From assembly GCA_964016985.1 (NCBI GenBank), contig OZ024828.1, forward strand, positions 25,545,543 through 25,609,542: a stretch of DNA of 64,000 nt. Direction: 5' to 3'. Source of the DNA: Anodontia alba. Its lineage: Eukaryota; Mollusca; Bivalvia; Lucinida; Lucinidae. The position numbers and the translations under genes were made by a program. Below are positions 1 through 12,844 of the stretch, piece after piece (the stretch's first letter is position 1; each line of letters starts with the position of its first letter). The notes beneath the pieces were generated by a model. The model was not told the origin of the DNA, ran no database searches, and worked only from the letters and a program-made list of their open reading frames with translations.

Positions 1-5
1 TTATC

Positions 6-284
6 CATCACGAAAACATGCCTATATAATTTTGACCCCCTCAAACCCCACTTTTATATAGTAAAACTGGGGTTTATAGGGGTATACATTATTTTTCATA
101 TTTCTGCTCAAAATCATAGATTGTGGGTACTCGTTAGAAACGCCTCGCCGAGGCGGTTCTAAGGAGTATCCACAATCTATGTTTTGAGCAGAAATATGAA
201 AAATATCAGAGTTTATTATCTGAAAATTATCAATTTTCGGATGTGAAATTTTCTATATATTTGAACAGGCGTGTTTTCGTAATG
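6..284 (+). mobile_element. Foldback MITE, family A, copy 1
   Basis: Family A runs from CATCACGAAAACATGCCTAT to TAGGCGTGTTTTCGTAATG, about 280 bp. Its centre is a near-perfect palindrome on GTACTCGTTAGAACCGCCTC, flanked by inverted arms CTGCTCAAAACATAGATTGT. This is a complete copy at the left window edge. Confidence 0.85.
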
Positions 285-1280
285 CTTACACCTTCTTTAG
301 GATTATTGCCAAATGGTTTAGACCACAAATACGGCCAATTTAGTACTTTACCTATCCAAATTAGCAGATGTAAATCCCTGAAAATATTTTGGCCGCGCCA
401 AGCAAAAGGGTACCTTCGAGCATGCGCAATATGCACAGATTCAGATCATCTTGTGTATGCGCAAAGCATCATCATTTGCTCGACATGAATACATTCTGTT
501 GTATCAAATGATTCTGTTATCTGGCACTGAATGCACAGGCGGATGCACAGGCTGATCTGGGCCTTCGCGGTCCGCATATGCCCGAATACACATTTTTGCA
601 TGGGACGGCCTATTTAGTCCTCAAATGGAGAAAGAGGCACGAATCCAACGCGGGCAACAAAGGTCCAAATTGATTGGACAGTCTTTGTCAATTACAGAAT
701 TACTGTATACTATATATATCCTACGTATTCGGACAGGCACGCTTAAGTAAATGGATTAGGCACAGTTCTGTGGCTTCTGATCAGGGTCTACACTGTTTGC
801 CACTTATTCAGATATTTTAGACATCCCCAGTGGCAATCAAATTGACCTGTTCAAACGGTTAGACAAGTATACCAAGAAGTTAAGGGAATTGGACGCACTA
901 GAAAAAAATGTCCATCACCTTTTACAAGGGAAACAATTTTCGTGGTCTTCGAACTTTTCCCTTTCGTTGTTGCCTTAATTTATTGGTATCATTAATACGC
1001 ATCGTTGCTTGTATTTCATGTCATCATGTTGGTTGGGGTATGTGTGCTTGTGGGCACATTTTTAGTCAAATAAAACTATTCCATGGCAGATCTCATATTC
1101 TCGTTTTCGTTTTTATCTTTGAAATGAAATGACGACATTGAAAAATGAACTGACGACGTCACATGCTGGGTGCAAACGATCATGCAGCAAATATATTATA
1201 ATAGTAAAACTGCTACAAGTCTTAGTGACTAAATATAATGCAGTGGCGTACATGTAGCAGGAACGTAATTATTATGCATA

Positions 1281-1548
1281 CATCACGAAAACATGCCTAT
1301 ATAATTTTTACCCCTTTAAACCCCACTTTTATATAGTAAAACTGGGGTTTACAGGGATATACATTATTTTTCTTATTTCTGCTCAAAAACATAGATTGTG
1401 GGTACTCGTTAGAACCGCCTCGCCGAGGCGGTAAACAATCTATGTTTTAAGCAGAAATATGAAAAATATTAGAGTTTTTTACCTGAAAAAGTTCGGGTGT
1501 TTGAAGGTGAAATTTTCTATATATTTGAATAGGCGTGTTTTCGTAATG
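1281..1548 (+). mobile_element. Foldback MITE, family A, copy 2
   Basis: Both ends and the central palindrome are present; the right half of the palindrome is shortened by loss of the ACGAGTACC arm. Confidence 0.83.
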
Positions 1549-1802
1549 ATTATTATAAAGATTTATCCATAAATGTAAGCCTAGCATCGCTTTCAAAATA
1601 GGGCTACGTGTAGTCTTAAAGGAAAAAATACGCTCCTAGGAGCAAATTCTTTCCTTTAAGAGAACCCTCTATGAAGAATGAAGAAAATATAATATTTTAG
1701 GTAATCGCTATTGCATTTTTTTTCTTTACGCATATACAAAATGTGCGTAATGAGCGCTACACCTGCGTAATGCGTTCTATATACATGTACTTTTTTTTTC
1801 AG

Positions 1803-1865
1803 ATGAAGTTCTTCACCTCCTTGGTGATTCTGGCAGGGATTGCCTGTGTTTACCCAAAACCAATG
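1803..1865 (+). CDS. Exon 1: signal peptide
   Basis: Encodes 21 residues beginning MKFFTSLVILAGIACVYPKP. A Lys is followed by a hydrophobic core (residues 3-16), then a small/polar stretch, typical of a secretory signal peptide; cleavage would fall near Ala-Cys-Val-Tyr. The exon is preceded by a strong pyrimidine tract ending TTTTTTTTCAG directly before the ATG, and ends ATG|GTAAGC. So the start codon opens an internal exon and a 5' untranslated exon is expected upstream, perhaps outside the window. Phase 0 matches the next exon. The ATG at 1743 in the same frame lies in the probable intron and is not preferred. Confidence 0.7.
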
Positions 1866-1970
1866 GTAAGCTCTTTCACCGTATTAACTACAAACTATTC
1901 GGGCAGCCATGTTTCTGCAAAAAGTCTAGACTCGGATAAAATTAAGACCTGGATAAAAATAAAGACCTAC

Positions 1971-2228
1971 GGGCCCCCGTTGCCTAGTGGATAGGAGTTG
2001 ACTCTTAATCCACTAGGTTTCTCACCGCTTTGATTCGAGCCTCGCTCTGGTCACATGCGGGAAAGCCAAATTCTGCTTACGGATGGATGGTCAGGTGGTT
2101 TTTCCCCGGGTTCTCCGGTTTTCGCCCGCCTTTGATGAACGATCGGCTCGATATAAATGAAATATTCTTGAAAGGGTCGTAAAATGCAAATCAAAACAAT
2201 AAATATATAAATTAATAAATAAATAAAT
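1971..2228 (+). mobile_element. tRNA-derived SINE, type 1
   Basis: GGGCCCCCGTTGCCTAGTGG resembles a box A, GATTCGAGCCTC a box B, followed by a body ending CTTGAAAGGGTCGTAAAATG and an A/T-rich tail. A reverse copy lies at 18440-18649. In intron 1. Confidence 0.65.
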
Positions 2229-2592
2229 ATTGGATATTGATTGATTGCGTTGGGGTTTAACGACACGTCAATTTACCCTTGTGGGTCATTTTGTGTCGTC
2301 TCCCAGCGAAAGGGAGAAAAGAGATAGAAGAGATAGTAGAGAACATGAAATAGAGGGACAGGGAAGAAAGAAGAACAGGAATGAAAGGGAAAAAAACAGA
2401 ATAAAAAAAAACATTCCTCTCTACCCTTACCAACTATAAGACAATATCAGTTGGACGCTTATCTAATCGATAAGGAGAGACTTTTCTTGCATACCGGATA
2501 AGGATTTCCGCAAATCACACCGGTGCTAGCAAATCGTATCTCACACACCCTTATCCGTCCCGTGAGAAAGTTAAAAATAGAGCATTTTCACG

Positions 2593-2880
2593 TGTTTGAT
2601 ATACACTGGTTGTATAGGACGTCCGTCTGAGTACGATATTTTTAAAAACGAAATGCCGTCACTAAATCATCACCATATAGCGGGCGTCTGCAATCGAAGT
2701 GTCTGCATTATCAAAAACCAACTTTCAGAAATGAAATGTATGCAAGAAACAGAATCTGTCATGGGTGTGAGGGACGAATAGAAAAATCCGTCCCTCGGGA
2801 TCACGGGAAGCCTCGTGATGCCAGACAGTAACCCTCGAGACGGATTTTTCTATCTACCCCTCACATCCATGATAGATTCT
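2593..2880. repeat. Dispersed repeat, TACACTGGTTGTATAGGA family, copy 1
   Basis: TACACTGGTTGTATAGGACG on the left; right side has inverted GAAAAATCCGTCCCTCGGGA / ACCCTCGAGACGGATTTTTC and CCCCTCACATCCATGATAG. Copy at 26785-27062. Confidence 0.65.
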
Positions 2881-3423
2881 TATATTCTCCTAGATGAGCA
2901 AATTCTTTCCTTATTGAATGGACTCCTTTTCAAAGGTCCCTGGTATGTAGTTAAAGTGAACAAGACTCACAAAAGGTGTCTTCCATGCTATAATGACGGA
3001 AAATCTATCAAGTTAAACTGGCTAATAAGATTTTTATTGCCTCTGATAAGAATTACTTTCTGGCTTTTGCCTTCAAGAAGGAAAGACTGAACGTATGACG
3101 TTTACTGTACTTTCATTTTATTCTTTACTGAACAAGAACGATAATGAAATTGTAATAATGGCGATGGCTATACAGATACTATAGGTCCATGATACGTTAT
3201 TATATACGGACCCCCACCCACACAAATCAAAAGAAAAATAGAGGAAAACTAATGCAAGACTTCTTAACTGCAAACAGAAGCAAGATCAATATCTTATCGT
3301 TTCTGATAATTGCTAATAAAATTAGCTGTACGTGTACGTTTCTTGCATTCATACTTTATATTTAGGATAAGGCAATTCAAGTATACTCTCATTTGTTGAT
3401 TTACTTGCACATTTTAATCACTA

Positions 3424-4677
3424 CGAGGGGCGTTCATTTTATGTTGTCATTGGGGTTCTACAGGACGCGTTATTAATCCCATTCACATTTCGTTTACTTC
3501 AACCCTTCGAAGTATTCTCCAACGGAAACCACTTTTCAAGTCTCGAAATCCATTCTGTAAAGGCAGAGAAGTAGGCATCTTTAGGTATTCCCTGAAGACA
3601 CCGGTAAATTGCACTACCAAATGCACTTCAGGGTTCATAACGACGATCAGAAAGGGTTTTCTTTAGTAAAGGAAACAGGAAAAGTCGCAGGGACTAAGGT
3701 CTGGCGAATAAGGTGGGTGAGAGAGCTGAACTACCGTTTCCTCTTTCAAGAAGTCTTGGACAAGAACACACTTGTGAGCAAGTGCGTTGTCATAGATGAG
3801 ACATAGATGTCTTAAACCGGTTGCAGATTTACGTTTTGCATACAGTAAGAGTTGAGTGTATATGACTGAACCAACTTGAACTTTCAATAACTTTTTAAAG
3901 ACTGAACGGATTAAACCGAAATTTCATCCTGTTATAGAAAATTACTATCCCGTGAAATCACCGCAGTTTCCACTGCTCCTTACAGCCATGTGTAGCCTAG
4001 CTACTAGGCCAATATATAAGTATGTTTGTCACTTTTTGTTTGCTTATTATTATTTGTTTTTTTCATTTACATTCTACGTTTTGATTCAATGTTTAGCTAG
4101 TCTATGGGTGAACTTTTCTTCTGTGGTTGTCTCTGCAATATATTGACCTAGTCAAAAGCGGAATTGCTCCTGTAGCTTTTATTGGGTGGTAATGGGCTGT
4201 GGCTAATTTAAAGATGGCCAGATTACAAGCCTCAGCATCAGTTTATTTATATAACTGCACATTAATGGTTTAAAAACCATGTACTCCAAGATAACAGGAA
4301 CCCATTGATAAATTGGAGGTGTGTAACATGTGGTCAGATATTTTAACAGCAGAGTGAAAGCAATGTGTGTATTCATTTTGTGTTCTTGAATCTAGTATGT
4401 TTTCTTTTTTTCTTTTTTTTTCTGGGTGAATATAAGAACATAGTTGTTTCATCTTTAATCAATAAATGTACTTTTCAACTTTGTGTGGTGCAGTACTTGC
4501 ATCTTGAGAGGAGACATGTGCTAGACCATTAGGGTTAGAAATCCAGACCATATTATCTATAGACTAGCCACAGAGCTCAATAAGCCAAAAACTAGATATG
4601 TATATTTCTAAGCCTTGGGCAAGGCTAAGCCATGTGGTATGGTGGGTCATTAGTGACAATTAAATGAACGCCCCTCG
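3424..4677 (-). mobile_element. Mariner-like element, decayed
   Basis: About 1.25 kb bounded by inverted ends reading CGAGGGGCGTTCATTTTA on the left and TTAAATGAACGCCCCTCG on the right, with TA on both sides (3422-3423 and 4678-4679). The size fits a full-length mariner. Only one piece of transposase is readable on the minus strand near the left end; the rest of the frame is broken. Confidence 0.8.
3663..3887 (-). pseudogene. Mariner transposase fragment
   Basis: The frame contains YDNALAHKC, then after a spacer PPYSPDLSPCDF, the mariner C-terminal catalytic region (second and third Asp, the DD34D type). The N-terminal DNA-binding half and first Asp are not readable in this frame, so it is inactive. 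Orientation places the C-terminus next to the left inverted repeat of the element. Confidence 0.75.
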
Positions 4678-4879
4678 TAGACCAGTTTTACAAATTTCGA
4701 ATTATTAGGTAATAATATTAGATATCTGGTACCAGGTGTTATGTTCGTTTCGTGTGAAGTAAGGTTTAACAAGGCATGATAATATTGTACTTATTCGCTC
4801 GAGGAAGTTCTAATGTCCTCTGGGATCTACGAGGTTAATGCATTTTGGGTAACGTTTTTAGTAGACGACATTTTAAAAT

Positions 4880-5175
4880 ATTTTTTCGTATTTTTCCCCA
4901 GAAAACTGGTTTTGACATTTTATGCAAATTGTCTCCATCAGAGACAATTTGCATGAAATGTTAAAACCTGTTTTCTGGGAAAAATAAGATAAATATCATC
5001 AATTTGTCGTCTGCTGAATCAGCCCAGAGAGCGGTAAAGGTTAAAGTAACTGTAGCGGATGACAGTGTATCTTGTTTTACTTTCTTTTCAGAGAAAATAA
5101 GGCTTGACATTTTATGTGAATCGTCTGCCTAGATTCACATAAAATGTCAAGCTTTATTTTCTCTGAAAAATAATA
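4880..5175. repeat. Two hairpins of the TTTTGACATTTTATGCAAA family
   Basis: Hairpin 4895-4985 (AGAAAACTGGTTTTGACATT / AATGTTAAAACCTGTTTTCT) and hairpin 5088-5172 (AGAGAAAATAAGGCTTGACA mirrored). Related pieces are at 17205-17290, 19500-19585 and 47040-47080. Confidence 0.65.
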
Positions 5176-5738
5176 AGGAAAAGAGCACACACGTGTTTAG
5201 AAATGTCGTCTGATTCACTTATGATTGGCGCTTTTTTAAAGAATTAAAGTATAATTTAACCATCAATACTAAAAGAAAATCGTTTGTAAAATCACTTAAA
5301 TTTCACCCTCTCTCACATAAGTTTTACTGTTTTTTCAGTTGTCATAAGCTTTTCTAATCCTCTTAAAAATGTTTGTACAGCTTACTAAAGAACAACTTGA
5401 ATTGCTCCCATATCAACATTTTTCGGAAAGTCGTTGTTTGCCTAGCGCTTTACACAGAATAAATGCATTTGTAAATTTTGTCGCGATTTATGCAAAACTA
5501 TTTATCGTAACTGCCTATGCACAAAAAGTTTTATTGTTGTCATTGGTTTAAACATCGAACCATATTAATAATGTCTGCATATTAGTGTAGGTACATTGAA
5601 GTCAGATTTTCAACAAGTTCAACTTGTTTAATGATTAAAATCTGCAAGAATACAACGAAAAGTGATAAATACATGTATTGCCTAAGATGAAAAGTTCCAG
5701 AATAGCACTTAGAAATTGCATAGGCCATACCAATTTTT

Positions 5739-6021
5739 CATTACAAAAACACGCATATTCAAATACATGTACATTGAAAATTTCACCTCCAAAAGCTGAA
5801 AATTTTCAGATAAAAAACTCTGATATTTTTTCATATTTGTTCTCAAACCAGAGATTGTGGGTACTCATTAGAACCGCCTCGGCAAGGCGGTTCTAACGAG
5901 TACTCACAATCTACGGTTTTGAGCAAAAAATAAAAATAATGTATACCCTGTAAACCCCAGTTTGACTATATAAAAGTGGGGTTTAAGGGTGTCAAAATTA
6001 TATAGGCATGTTTTCGTAATG
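5739..6021 (-). mobile_element. Foldback MITE, family A, copy 3 (inverted)
   Basis: Same unit read from the other end: starts CATTACAAAAACACGCATAT and ends GGCATGTTTTCGTAATG. Lies in intron 1. Confidence 0.83.
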
Positions 6022-6682
6022 AGATTTTCAACAAGTTCCACTTGTTAAAATTTACTGAAATTGTCATTCTATTTTCATGAAACATTAATGATTAAAATCT
6101 GCAAGGAAACAAGGAAAAGTAATAAATACACGTTTGTCTAAGATAAAAAATTCCAGAATAGCACTTAGAAATTGCATAGGCCATTCAATTTTAGGGTAAA
6201 TATGTGAAAAAGAAACAGAGAAAGGAAACATGAATTGGTTTCTGGAAAGAGAGGGTCAATAAGATCAGAATCTCTTCATTTAAATCAAAACGCCAAGATA
6301 ACAGATGTCTCCACCATTATCTCCGGACACTGGTAACAGGTCTAAGTGTCCCTGACAGCCGTTCATAGACTCATTCCTTGAGCCAACAGGATAGGCAATG
6401 TTGGTGACCCCGGGGCAAAGTCAAGAGATAGGGGCAGAAATGTAACGGAATGGGCGTTACAAAATGGGGCTAATTGGCAACTCAATGGGGCTGGAAAAAA
6501 GATACGATGGGGCTAGAAAAAAAGTATGGATAGGGTTAGTTTTCCTGAATCCTACATGTATTTTTAGGAGTCAATGGGCTAATCCAGTTGAATTTACCTG
6601 TGTTTTCTTAGAGGAAAAGAAAATGTGATAAGGTTTCCATACTTTATAGTATACAAGAATATACAAAAAAGATCAGACACTT

Positions 6683-6961
6683 CATTACGAAAACATGTCT
6701 ATTCAAATATATAGAAAATTCCACCTCCAAAAACTGAAAATATTCAGATAAAAACTTTGATATTTTTCTTATTTCTGCTCAAAACATTGATTATGGGTAC
6801 TCGTTAGAACCGCCTCGACGAAGCGGTTCTAACGAGTACCCACAATCTATGTTTTTGAGCAGAAATAAGAAAAAATAATTTGTACCCCTGTAAACCCCAG
6901 TTTTACTATATAAAAGTGGGGTTTAAGGGGGTCAATATTATATAGGCATGATTGTGTGATG
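6683..6961 (-). mobile_element. Foldback MITE, family A, copy 4 (inverted)
   Basis: Complete arms; the last end is mutated (GGCATGATTGTGTGATG). Confidence 0.82.
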
Positions 6962-8036
6962 TTATATCTTTAAAATGCTATATCCAGTTTCTCAGACAAC
7001 TTAAAATAAGCACATTTTGGGTTTAATTAAAATTTACTTAAAATGTTCAAATGCTATATGCATTGTTTTTGGAGTTTGATTAAAATTCACTCTAAAACCT
7101 TGATATGCTATATACATTTTCTCAGTTCAGTCAGCGCTAGATAGGAGTATAGCGGAGATGACCCTATATGTATACCTATCAACAATGATGTTAGTAACTC
7201 ATTTCTGCACAGGAAACTGCAGTCCTATTCATACTTTTTCTCCTAGCCCCATTCTATTCTTTCAGAATTTAAAAAAAAAAATAGCCCCATTGTAATGCAG
7301 CCAACGGAATAGGTATATAGATTATTTCTATAGCCTTTCTGTGGAAAGTAAATAAGAGAAATCAGGAACCGATACAATCAGAGCCTAAATAAGAGAACTC
7401 AGAAACCGATACAATCAGAGCCACATTAAGCCCCCAACACCAAAGGGAAAGACAGACAAATACAATAAAGCAGCCACAAAATAAACAGATGGCAAGAAGA
7501 GGAAGCCGTCTTTTTTGGCGACGTTGGTAGAGTGATTGGCTTTTTCACGGTTTAGCAACGTACTTCGCTATTAGAACCTGGATGGGTGACCGCGATACTT
7601 GACATCTGGGAGACCCGACAAACGTTACTAGCACAGGTACTCTATAACACCATTGTAACATACGAATATAGCAAACGGGGAGCTTTATTTATAGGCTTCC
7701 TCCAATATTATAAACAAACTCGTGCTCCTTTTATGGGATTTACAACTACGTATGGATTCTCTCGCAGTGGAGATAACTGTCAAAATTGAAACTGACCATT
7801 CAGAAAAAGGATCTACAATAAAGGAAAAGACTGCCTTTACTGTGAAGCAAATTCTCTCCTTTTAGGGTAGACCCTTTTCAGAAGGAGCTCAGTCTGCCAG
7901 AGAGCAAGCACGAAGTCACAAAAGGACTTCTTTCTGAATAAATAAAACTGGTGATAAAATAAAAAAACTCAGGAACACACTGATACAATCAAATCCACAT
8001 CATGTTCTCAATGTCGAAGGGAAAGAAATACAAATA

Positions 8037-8396
8037 CAGTCGAACTTCAGTGGCTCGAACATCTTTGGGACAATGGAAATTTGTTCGAGACATGGGTAGT
8101 TCGAGCCACTGAGGGTTGATTATAGCGCCAGGTCAGGAGGTAAATGGGGATAATTTAGGATTGTCTTTTCCAACTTCTATAAAATAATGGTATGTTGTGT
8201 GTACTCATTCGAATCGCCTCGATGAGGCGATTCTAATGAGTACACACAACATACATTTTCAAGATAAATTAAGAAAATATCCTTAAATATTTGTTTTCTA
8301 GAGTTATCGGAAAAAATGTCCTACGGACTCAAAAACTAGTTCGAGTCATCCTCGGTAAACGAGCCATCCGCGTTCGAGCCATTGAGGTTACACTGT
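8037..8396 (+). mobile_element. Tigger-like MITE, family B, copy 1
   Basis: Family B is about 360 bp with ends CAGTCGAACTTCAATGGCTC and the inverted GAGCCATTGAAGTTCGACTG, usually next to TA. Its centre is a palindrome ACTCATTAGAATCGCCTCGA. TIRs of CAGTCGAAC type and TA targets point to pogo/Tigger-derived elements. This copy splits an older repeat whose parts lie at 7966-8036 and 8397-8440. Confidence 0.78.
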
Positions 8397-9311
8397 ACAA
8401 TGAAATAGCCACAAATTGAACAGATGGCAAGCAGAGTTGCCGCCTTTCCCGAAAAGATTGCAAAAAAGGTAAGAGAAAAGTCCAGGGAGTGCTACAATCA
8501 CAAACCGCATCCCTTTCCAGACACCAAGAGGAAGAGGAACCGATAAAACCAAATAAACACAAATTGAACAAACGTACGAAAAGCACTAAGATTAGGTCTC
8601 TCTTCCCCAAGCGAAGTAATCGCAATGCTAAAAGTACTGAAAAACACAAGAACAAAATAACACAAGGTTAAGACATCAAACAAATCGCCTCGTAGAATAA
8701 ACCACAAAGCAACAAAGAGTAAAACTAACACCGGGACCACCACCTTAGAACGGTCAGCAGAGTAAACCACCGGCAACTCTGTTATACAAGCCTTACTGAA
8801 TACCTTAACTTACATAATGATTGAAAGAATACATTTGTAACTGAAACACTACAGAACATTTCACAAAAAGTACCACAGATGAAAGTACGGCCTCGGAACG
8901 GTCAGTAATAAATTACTGTGGGGAGAAGGGGGTCGGGTGGGGGATGGGGGCGAGATGGCTTAAGCTAGCTTAAAGGGATCCCAGCACTGCCCTCAGCTTC
9001 CATAATGGTAAAAGCAAATATTTGTTCAGTCAGCGTCGACCAGGTCCACTAGAATACTGGAGCAAAAGAAAACTATGTTGAATCACGCTGGGCCGAGGAA
9101 CAGACGTAAAAAAGTCCGGCCCAGACCATCTAAACGAACAGATATAAAGTTGGAGATATCATAGAGTCTGACCAAATAAAAATTACTAAGTGTATCTAGT
9201 CTCCTGAGGTTTGTAAGGCACTGTACGCTTTTGATTCCTCATCAGGCATTTATTCCTCATCAGGTTTACATCACGCGAAAAAGTGCCTTCAAACATGCAC
9301 AAAAAATTGCA

Positions 9312-9871
9312 GATTTAAATCATCCTGCGCATGCGCTAAATATTACCCGGGCCTTTCCTTTCCATTCATAGCGAGCTCTACGGTAGAGAATATGATCAAG
9401 GAAAACATACAACGATATATACTTTCAGCAGAAATCGCACTGACCAATTTTCCCGGAAGTTGTCACCGGAAGTTGACAGGGTTGGAGCGGACTTGATACT
9501 AATAAGCGTCACAAAGTGACAAGAAACGAGTGTCAATAAGTGTCACAAACATTTATTGCTGATTATTTTTATTATTTATTATTGATATACATAATTATAT
9601 TATTTATATACTGATAGATCTAGTCATTCTTTAATGATGCTGTGAAGGACTTTTGAAGAGACTACAGATAGGTCTGTGCTGTTCTCGCATTTAGGCTAAG
9701 CCTATTTTCATATTACATTCTGTAGTATTCAATGGTTTTACTAGCGAACAGTTAAGGCCCTGATTAGACTGCGCGGATGCGCAGTCTGATCAGGGTCTTT
9801 GCTGTCCTCTTATGCTAAAGATACGTTTTTGCATGACGCACCCTTTTATGCTTAACATGCTTTATTTGTAG
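9312..9871 (+). repeat. Repeat leading into exon 2 acceptor (interrupted)
   Basis: TTTAAATCATCCTGCGCATG (9312-9365) and TACATTCTGTAGTATTCAAT to TTTATTTGTAG (9713-9871) match 13102-13315 in order, with ~345 bp extra here. It includes the foldback GACTGCGCGGATGCGCAGTC and ends at the exon 2 splice acceptor. Confidence 0.7.
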
Positions 9872-10189
9872 CGTGGCCTTGATAGATCTGGTGAAGGTAA
9901 AGACAAGCGTCCACCACCAGTTTTGACGAAGCTGAAGGATCTTTGTCTCTCACTGCTGGAAGAAGCTATTGATGATCCCTCAAAAAGGTCTTGGGATGAT
10001 GTTTTCGGCGCCCTTGCCCCAGTGTGTGAGGAGCTAATGAATATGAAGCCAGATAAATCCGACGGCAGTGGTGATGATGGCAGCGGAGGTAGTAGATCAC
10101 AAGATGATGATGGCAGTGGGGACAGTAGAACACCAAAGGATGATGGCAGTGGCAGTGGAGATAGTGACGGCAGTGGAGACGATAGTGGG
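9872..10189 (+). CDS. Exon 2: Cys-hairpin module 1 plus acidic Asp-Gly-Ser-Gly linker
   Basis: Encodes residues 22-127 of the predicted protein. It opens with a charged leader (RGLDRSGEGKDKRPPP), then the first module: LKDLC, 26 residues, then VC, with KRSWDDVF in the middle. The second half is a linker rich in Asp, Ser and Gly with seven Ser-Gly dipeptides, mostly preceded by Asp. Acidic residues beside Ser-Gly are the usual context for xylose/glycosaminoglycan attachment (known for proteoglycans; use here is inference). Acceptor TTTATTTGTAG is at 9861-9871, donor GTACGT at 10190. The acceptor side lies in a dispersed repeat that has a second copy after exon 3. No membrane segment. Confidence 0.82.
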
Positions 10190-10881
10190 GTACGTATCTG
10201 TTTGAAAAAAAATCATGAAAATATAATAATAATAGATAACTAGAAATTCTTTTAAATTTGTGTATGTTCCTGACATGGGTTTGGTGGGTGGGGTGGAGTG
10301 TCTTGTTTCTGCTTTTCTTGCGTGCGTATATTCTGTCTAATGTCTGCGGCTGCTGAATATAGAGAACCATGGCGCTTGATGCTCGCTCGGTAAGAACTCT
10401 TTCAAATAGTGTTTGTTGGCACTTGTTCTTCAGTAGACATGTTGAATAAATTATGATACATGTACCACGCCTATTTCTAATTTTCAGCCAATCAGATTCC
10501 TTGATCCAGATTATTGATATAAATTTACATAGTCAATGACAAAAAATTGCAGATCCGCATCAGTTTGCTTCTTCAACTAATCTGCATTTACACTGTTTGC
10601 AAAGGCAGGGCATACGTGTATCTTGGTTCAGCAAGATCAGGGTTAAGTTTCTTTCAAATATTTTCTGTATGCAATATTGTAATTTAAATACTGTACATAC
10701 ATAAATACAACTCTTATGATCATCAAGTTATTAACAATACAATAAAAGGGATACAGAAGCAAGTCACAGGACGTTTGGAATATGTTTCCTCGTTGCATAT
10801 TCGACCAAATTGACCTGACGATTTCACCTTTACTTTTGACCAGGATAATTCCATTGTATATATACGGAAGAATAAGTAAAA

Positions 10882-11160
10882 CATCACGAAAACATACCTA
10901 TGTAATTCTGACCCCCTTAAACCCCACTTTTATATAGTAAAACTGGGGTTTACAGGGGTCTACATTATTTTTCTTATTTCTGCTCAAAAACATAGATTGT
11001 AGGTACTCGTTAGAACCGCCTCGATGAGGCGGTTCTAACGAGTACCCACAATCTTTGTGTTGAACAAAAATATGAAAAATATCAGTATTTTTCATCGGAA
11101 AATTTTCATTTTTTGGTGGTCAGATTTTCAGTATATTTGAAAGGGCATGTTTTCGTAATG
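10882..11160 (+). mobile_element. Foldback MITE, family A, copy 5
   Basis: Complete copy in intron 2 with intact central palindrome. Confidence 0.84.
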
Positions 11161-11394
11161 ATGCCATCATTTTCTTTCATCTGCTGAATCAGCCTAGAGG
11201 GAGGTTGAGGTTAAATTTCTTTCAAAATTTTTAGTTTAGTGCTCCAGAATTTGTTTACGTAAACCTGCAGTCATCTGACATTCTGTTTTGAACAGTTATC
11301 CATATATTTAAATTTACATGATTTCCATCATTTTATTGGAGTATGTTAAATGTAATGTTGTTTTTGTTAACACCAGAGATGTGTACTTTGGTTG

Positions 11395-11693
11395 CATCAC
11401 GAAAACATACTTTTATAATTTTGTCCCCCTTAAGCCCCACTTTTTTATAGTAAAACTGGGGTAGTAAAACTTGGGTTTACAGGGATATACATTATTTTTC
11501 TTATTTCTGCTCAAAACATAAATTGTGGGTACTCGTTAGAACCGCCTTGCCGGGGTATTCGTTAGATCCGCCATTCGCACAATCTATGTTTTTGAGCAGA
11601 AATATGAAAAAATATCAGAATCTTTATTTGAAAACTTTGAGTTTTTCAGTGGTGAAATTTTCAATAAATTTGAATGGGCGTGTTTTCGTAATG
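11395..11693 (+). mobile_element. Foldback MITE, family A, copy 6
   Basis: Complete ends; the central palindrome is damaged and the GTAAAACTGGGG segment is partly doubled. Confidence 0.82.
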
Positions 11694-11775
11694 GACTGGT
11701 CGAGCGCCAATCTAAAACGGCATTTGTACTTCTATAAATTCACTGAGCAGGAATCTTTGGACTATGTTCTTTGCT

Positions 11776-12054
11776 CATTACGAAAACATGCCTATTCAAA
11801 TATATTGAAAATTTTACAACCAAAAAAGGAAAGTTTTCAGATAAAAATTTCTGATATTTTTCATATTTCTGCTCAAAACATAGACTGTGGGTACTCATTA
11901 GAACCGGCTATGCGAGGCGGTTCTAATGAGTACCCACATTCTATCATTGTTTAGCAAAATAAGAAAAATAATGTAAACCCCATGAAACCCCAGTTTTACT
12001 ATATAAAAGTGGGGTTTCAGGTGGTCAAAATTATATCGGCGTGTTTTCGTGATG
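11776..12054 (-). mobile_element. Foldback MITE, family A, copy 7 (inverted)
   Basis: Complete copy 83 bases after copy 6, opposite orientation. Confidence 0.83.
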
Positions 12055-12178
12055 GTATGATCAATAACTTTTTTTTGCTCGCCTGTACGAAAGTGCAAGT
12101 AGATTTATCACAATCTACAAGGCGGCTGTGACGGCGTCGGATTTGTTTTAAGTTTTTGTTTAAAGTTTTTAAAAGGCT

Positions 12179-12435
12179 CATCACGAAAACATGCCTATAT
12201 AATATTGACCCCATCAAACCCCACTTTTATATAGTAAAACTGGGGTTTACAGGGGTATGCATTATGTTTCTTATTTCTGCTCAAAAACATAGATTGTGGG
12301 TACTCGTTAGAACCGCCTCACCGCAATCGATGTTTTGAGCAGAAATATAAAAAATGTCAGTGTTTTTTATCTGAAAATTTTCAGTTTTTGGAGGTGAAAT
12401 TTTCTATATATTTGAATAGGCGTGTTTTCGTTATG
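12179..12435 (+). mobile_element. Foldback MITE, family A, copy 8
   Basis: Ends intact; the right half of the central palindrome is deleted. Four copies (5-8) crowd intron 2. Confidence 0.82.
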
Positions 12436-12844
12436 ATATCTCCTGAACGTCTGAAAGGAAGTATTTCATACTGGCGCTGACGTTAGGTACTTGCCTGAAG
12501 CTTTCTGCTATACTATCCCGATCCACATGAATGACCCTGCGGTCAAGGTCTCGGACGTAGAAAAAATATGTTAAAGGTTTTTGGTTATTTTTTTTTAAAA
12601 CGCTATATCTCCTGAACCTATGCATGGAAGAACTTCATACAAGCCCTGATGTTAGATGCTAGTCTGAAGTTCTACGATGTATCATCTCGACTCACATGAG
12701 TGACCTTGAGGCCAAGGCCACGGACTTCCAAAACAATTATGCTGAAGTTTAAGGTTAAACCTTTTAGAGGTAAAGAGTGATCTAGGAGAACTGTGCTGCC
12801 ATACAACAACTCTTATTTTGTTTTTGCTTTTATTGTCCATTTAG

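Larger units (their letters stand above)
1866..9871 (+). other. Intron 1 contents
   Basis: Holds a type 1 SINE (1971), a dispersed repeat (2593), a mariner (3424), two hairpins (4880), MITE A copies at 5739 and 6683, a MITE B at 8037, and repeated GATACAATCAGAGCC segments (7340-7510, 7966-8440). 3100-3420, 5200-5640, 6190-6660, 8680-9300 and 9370-9710 show no gene or named repeat to me. Confidence 0.6.

Noticed and set aside
8329..8776. Overlapping open frames and a possible ATG...GTAAGA exon at 8424
   Set aside because: The sequence repeats at 7487 (AACAGATGGCAAGAAGAGGA), so it is a dispersed repeat; the frames are not kept between copies.
9966..10370. 134-codon His/Tyr-rich minus-strand frame
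   Set aside because: Antisense shadow of exon 2's acidic Ser-Gly linker.
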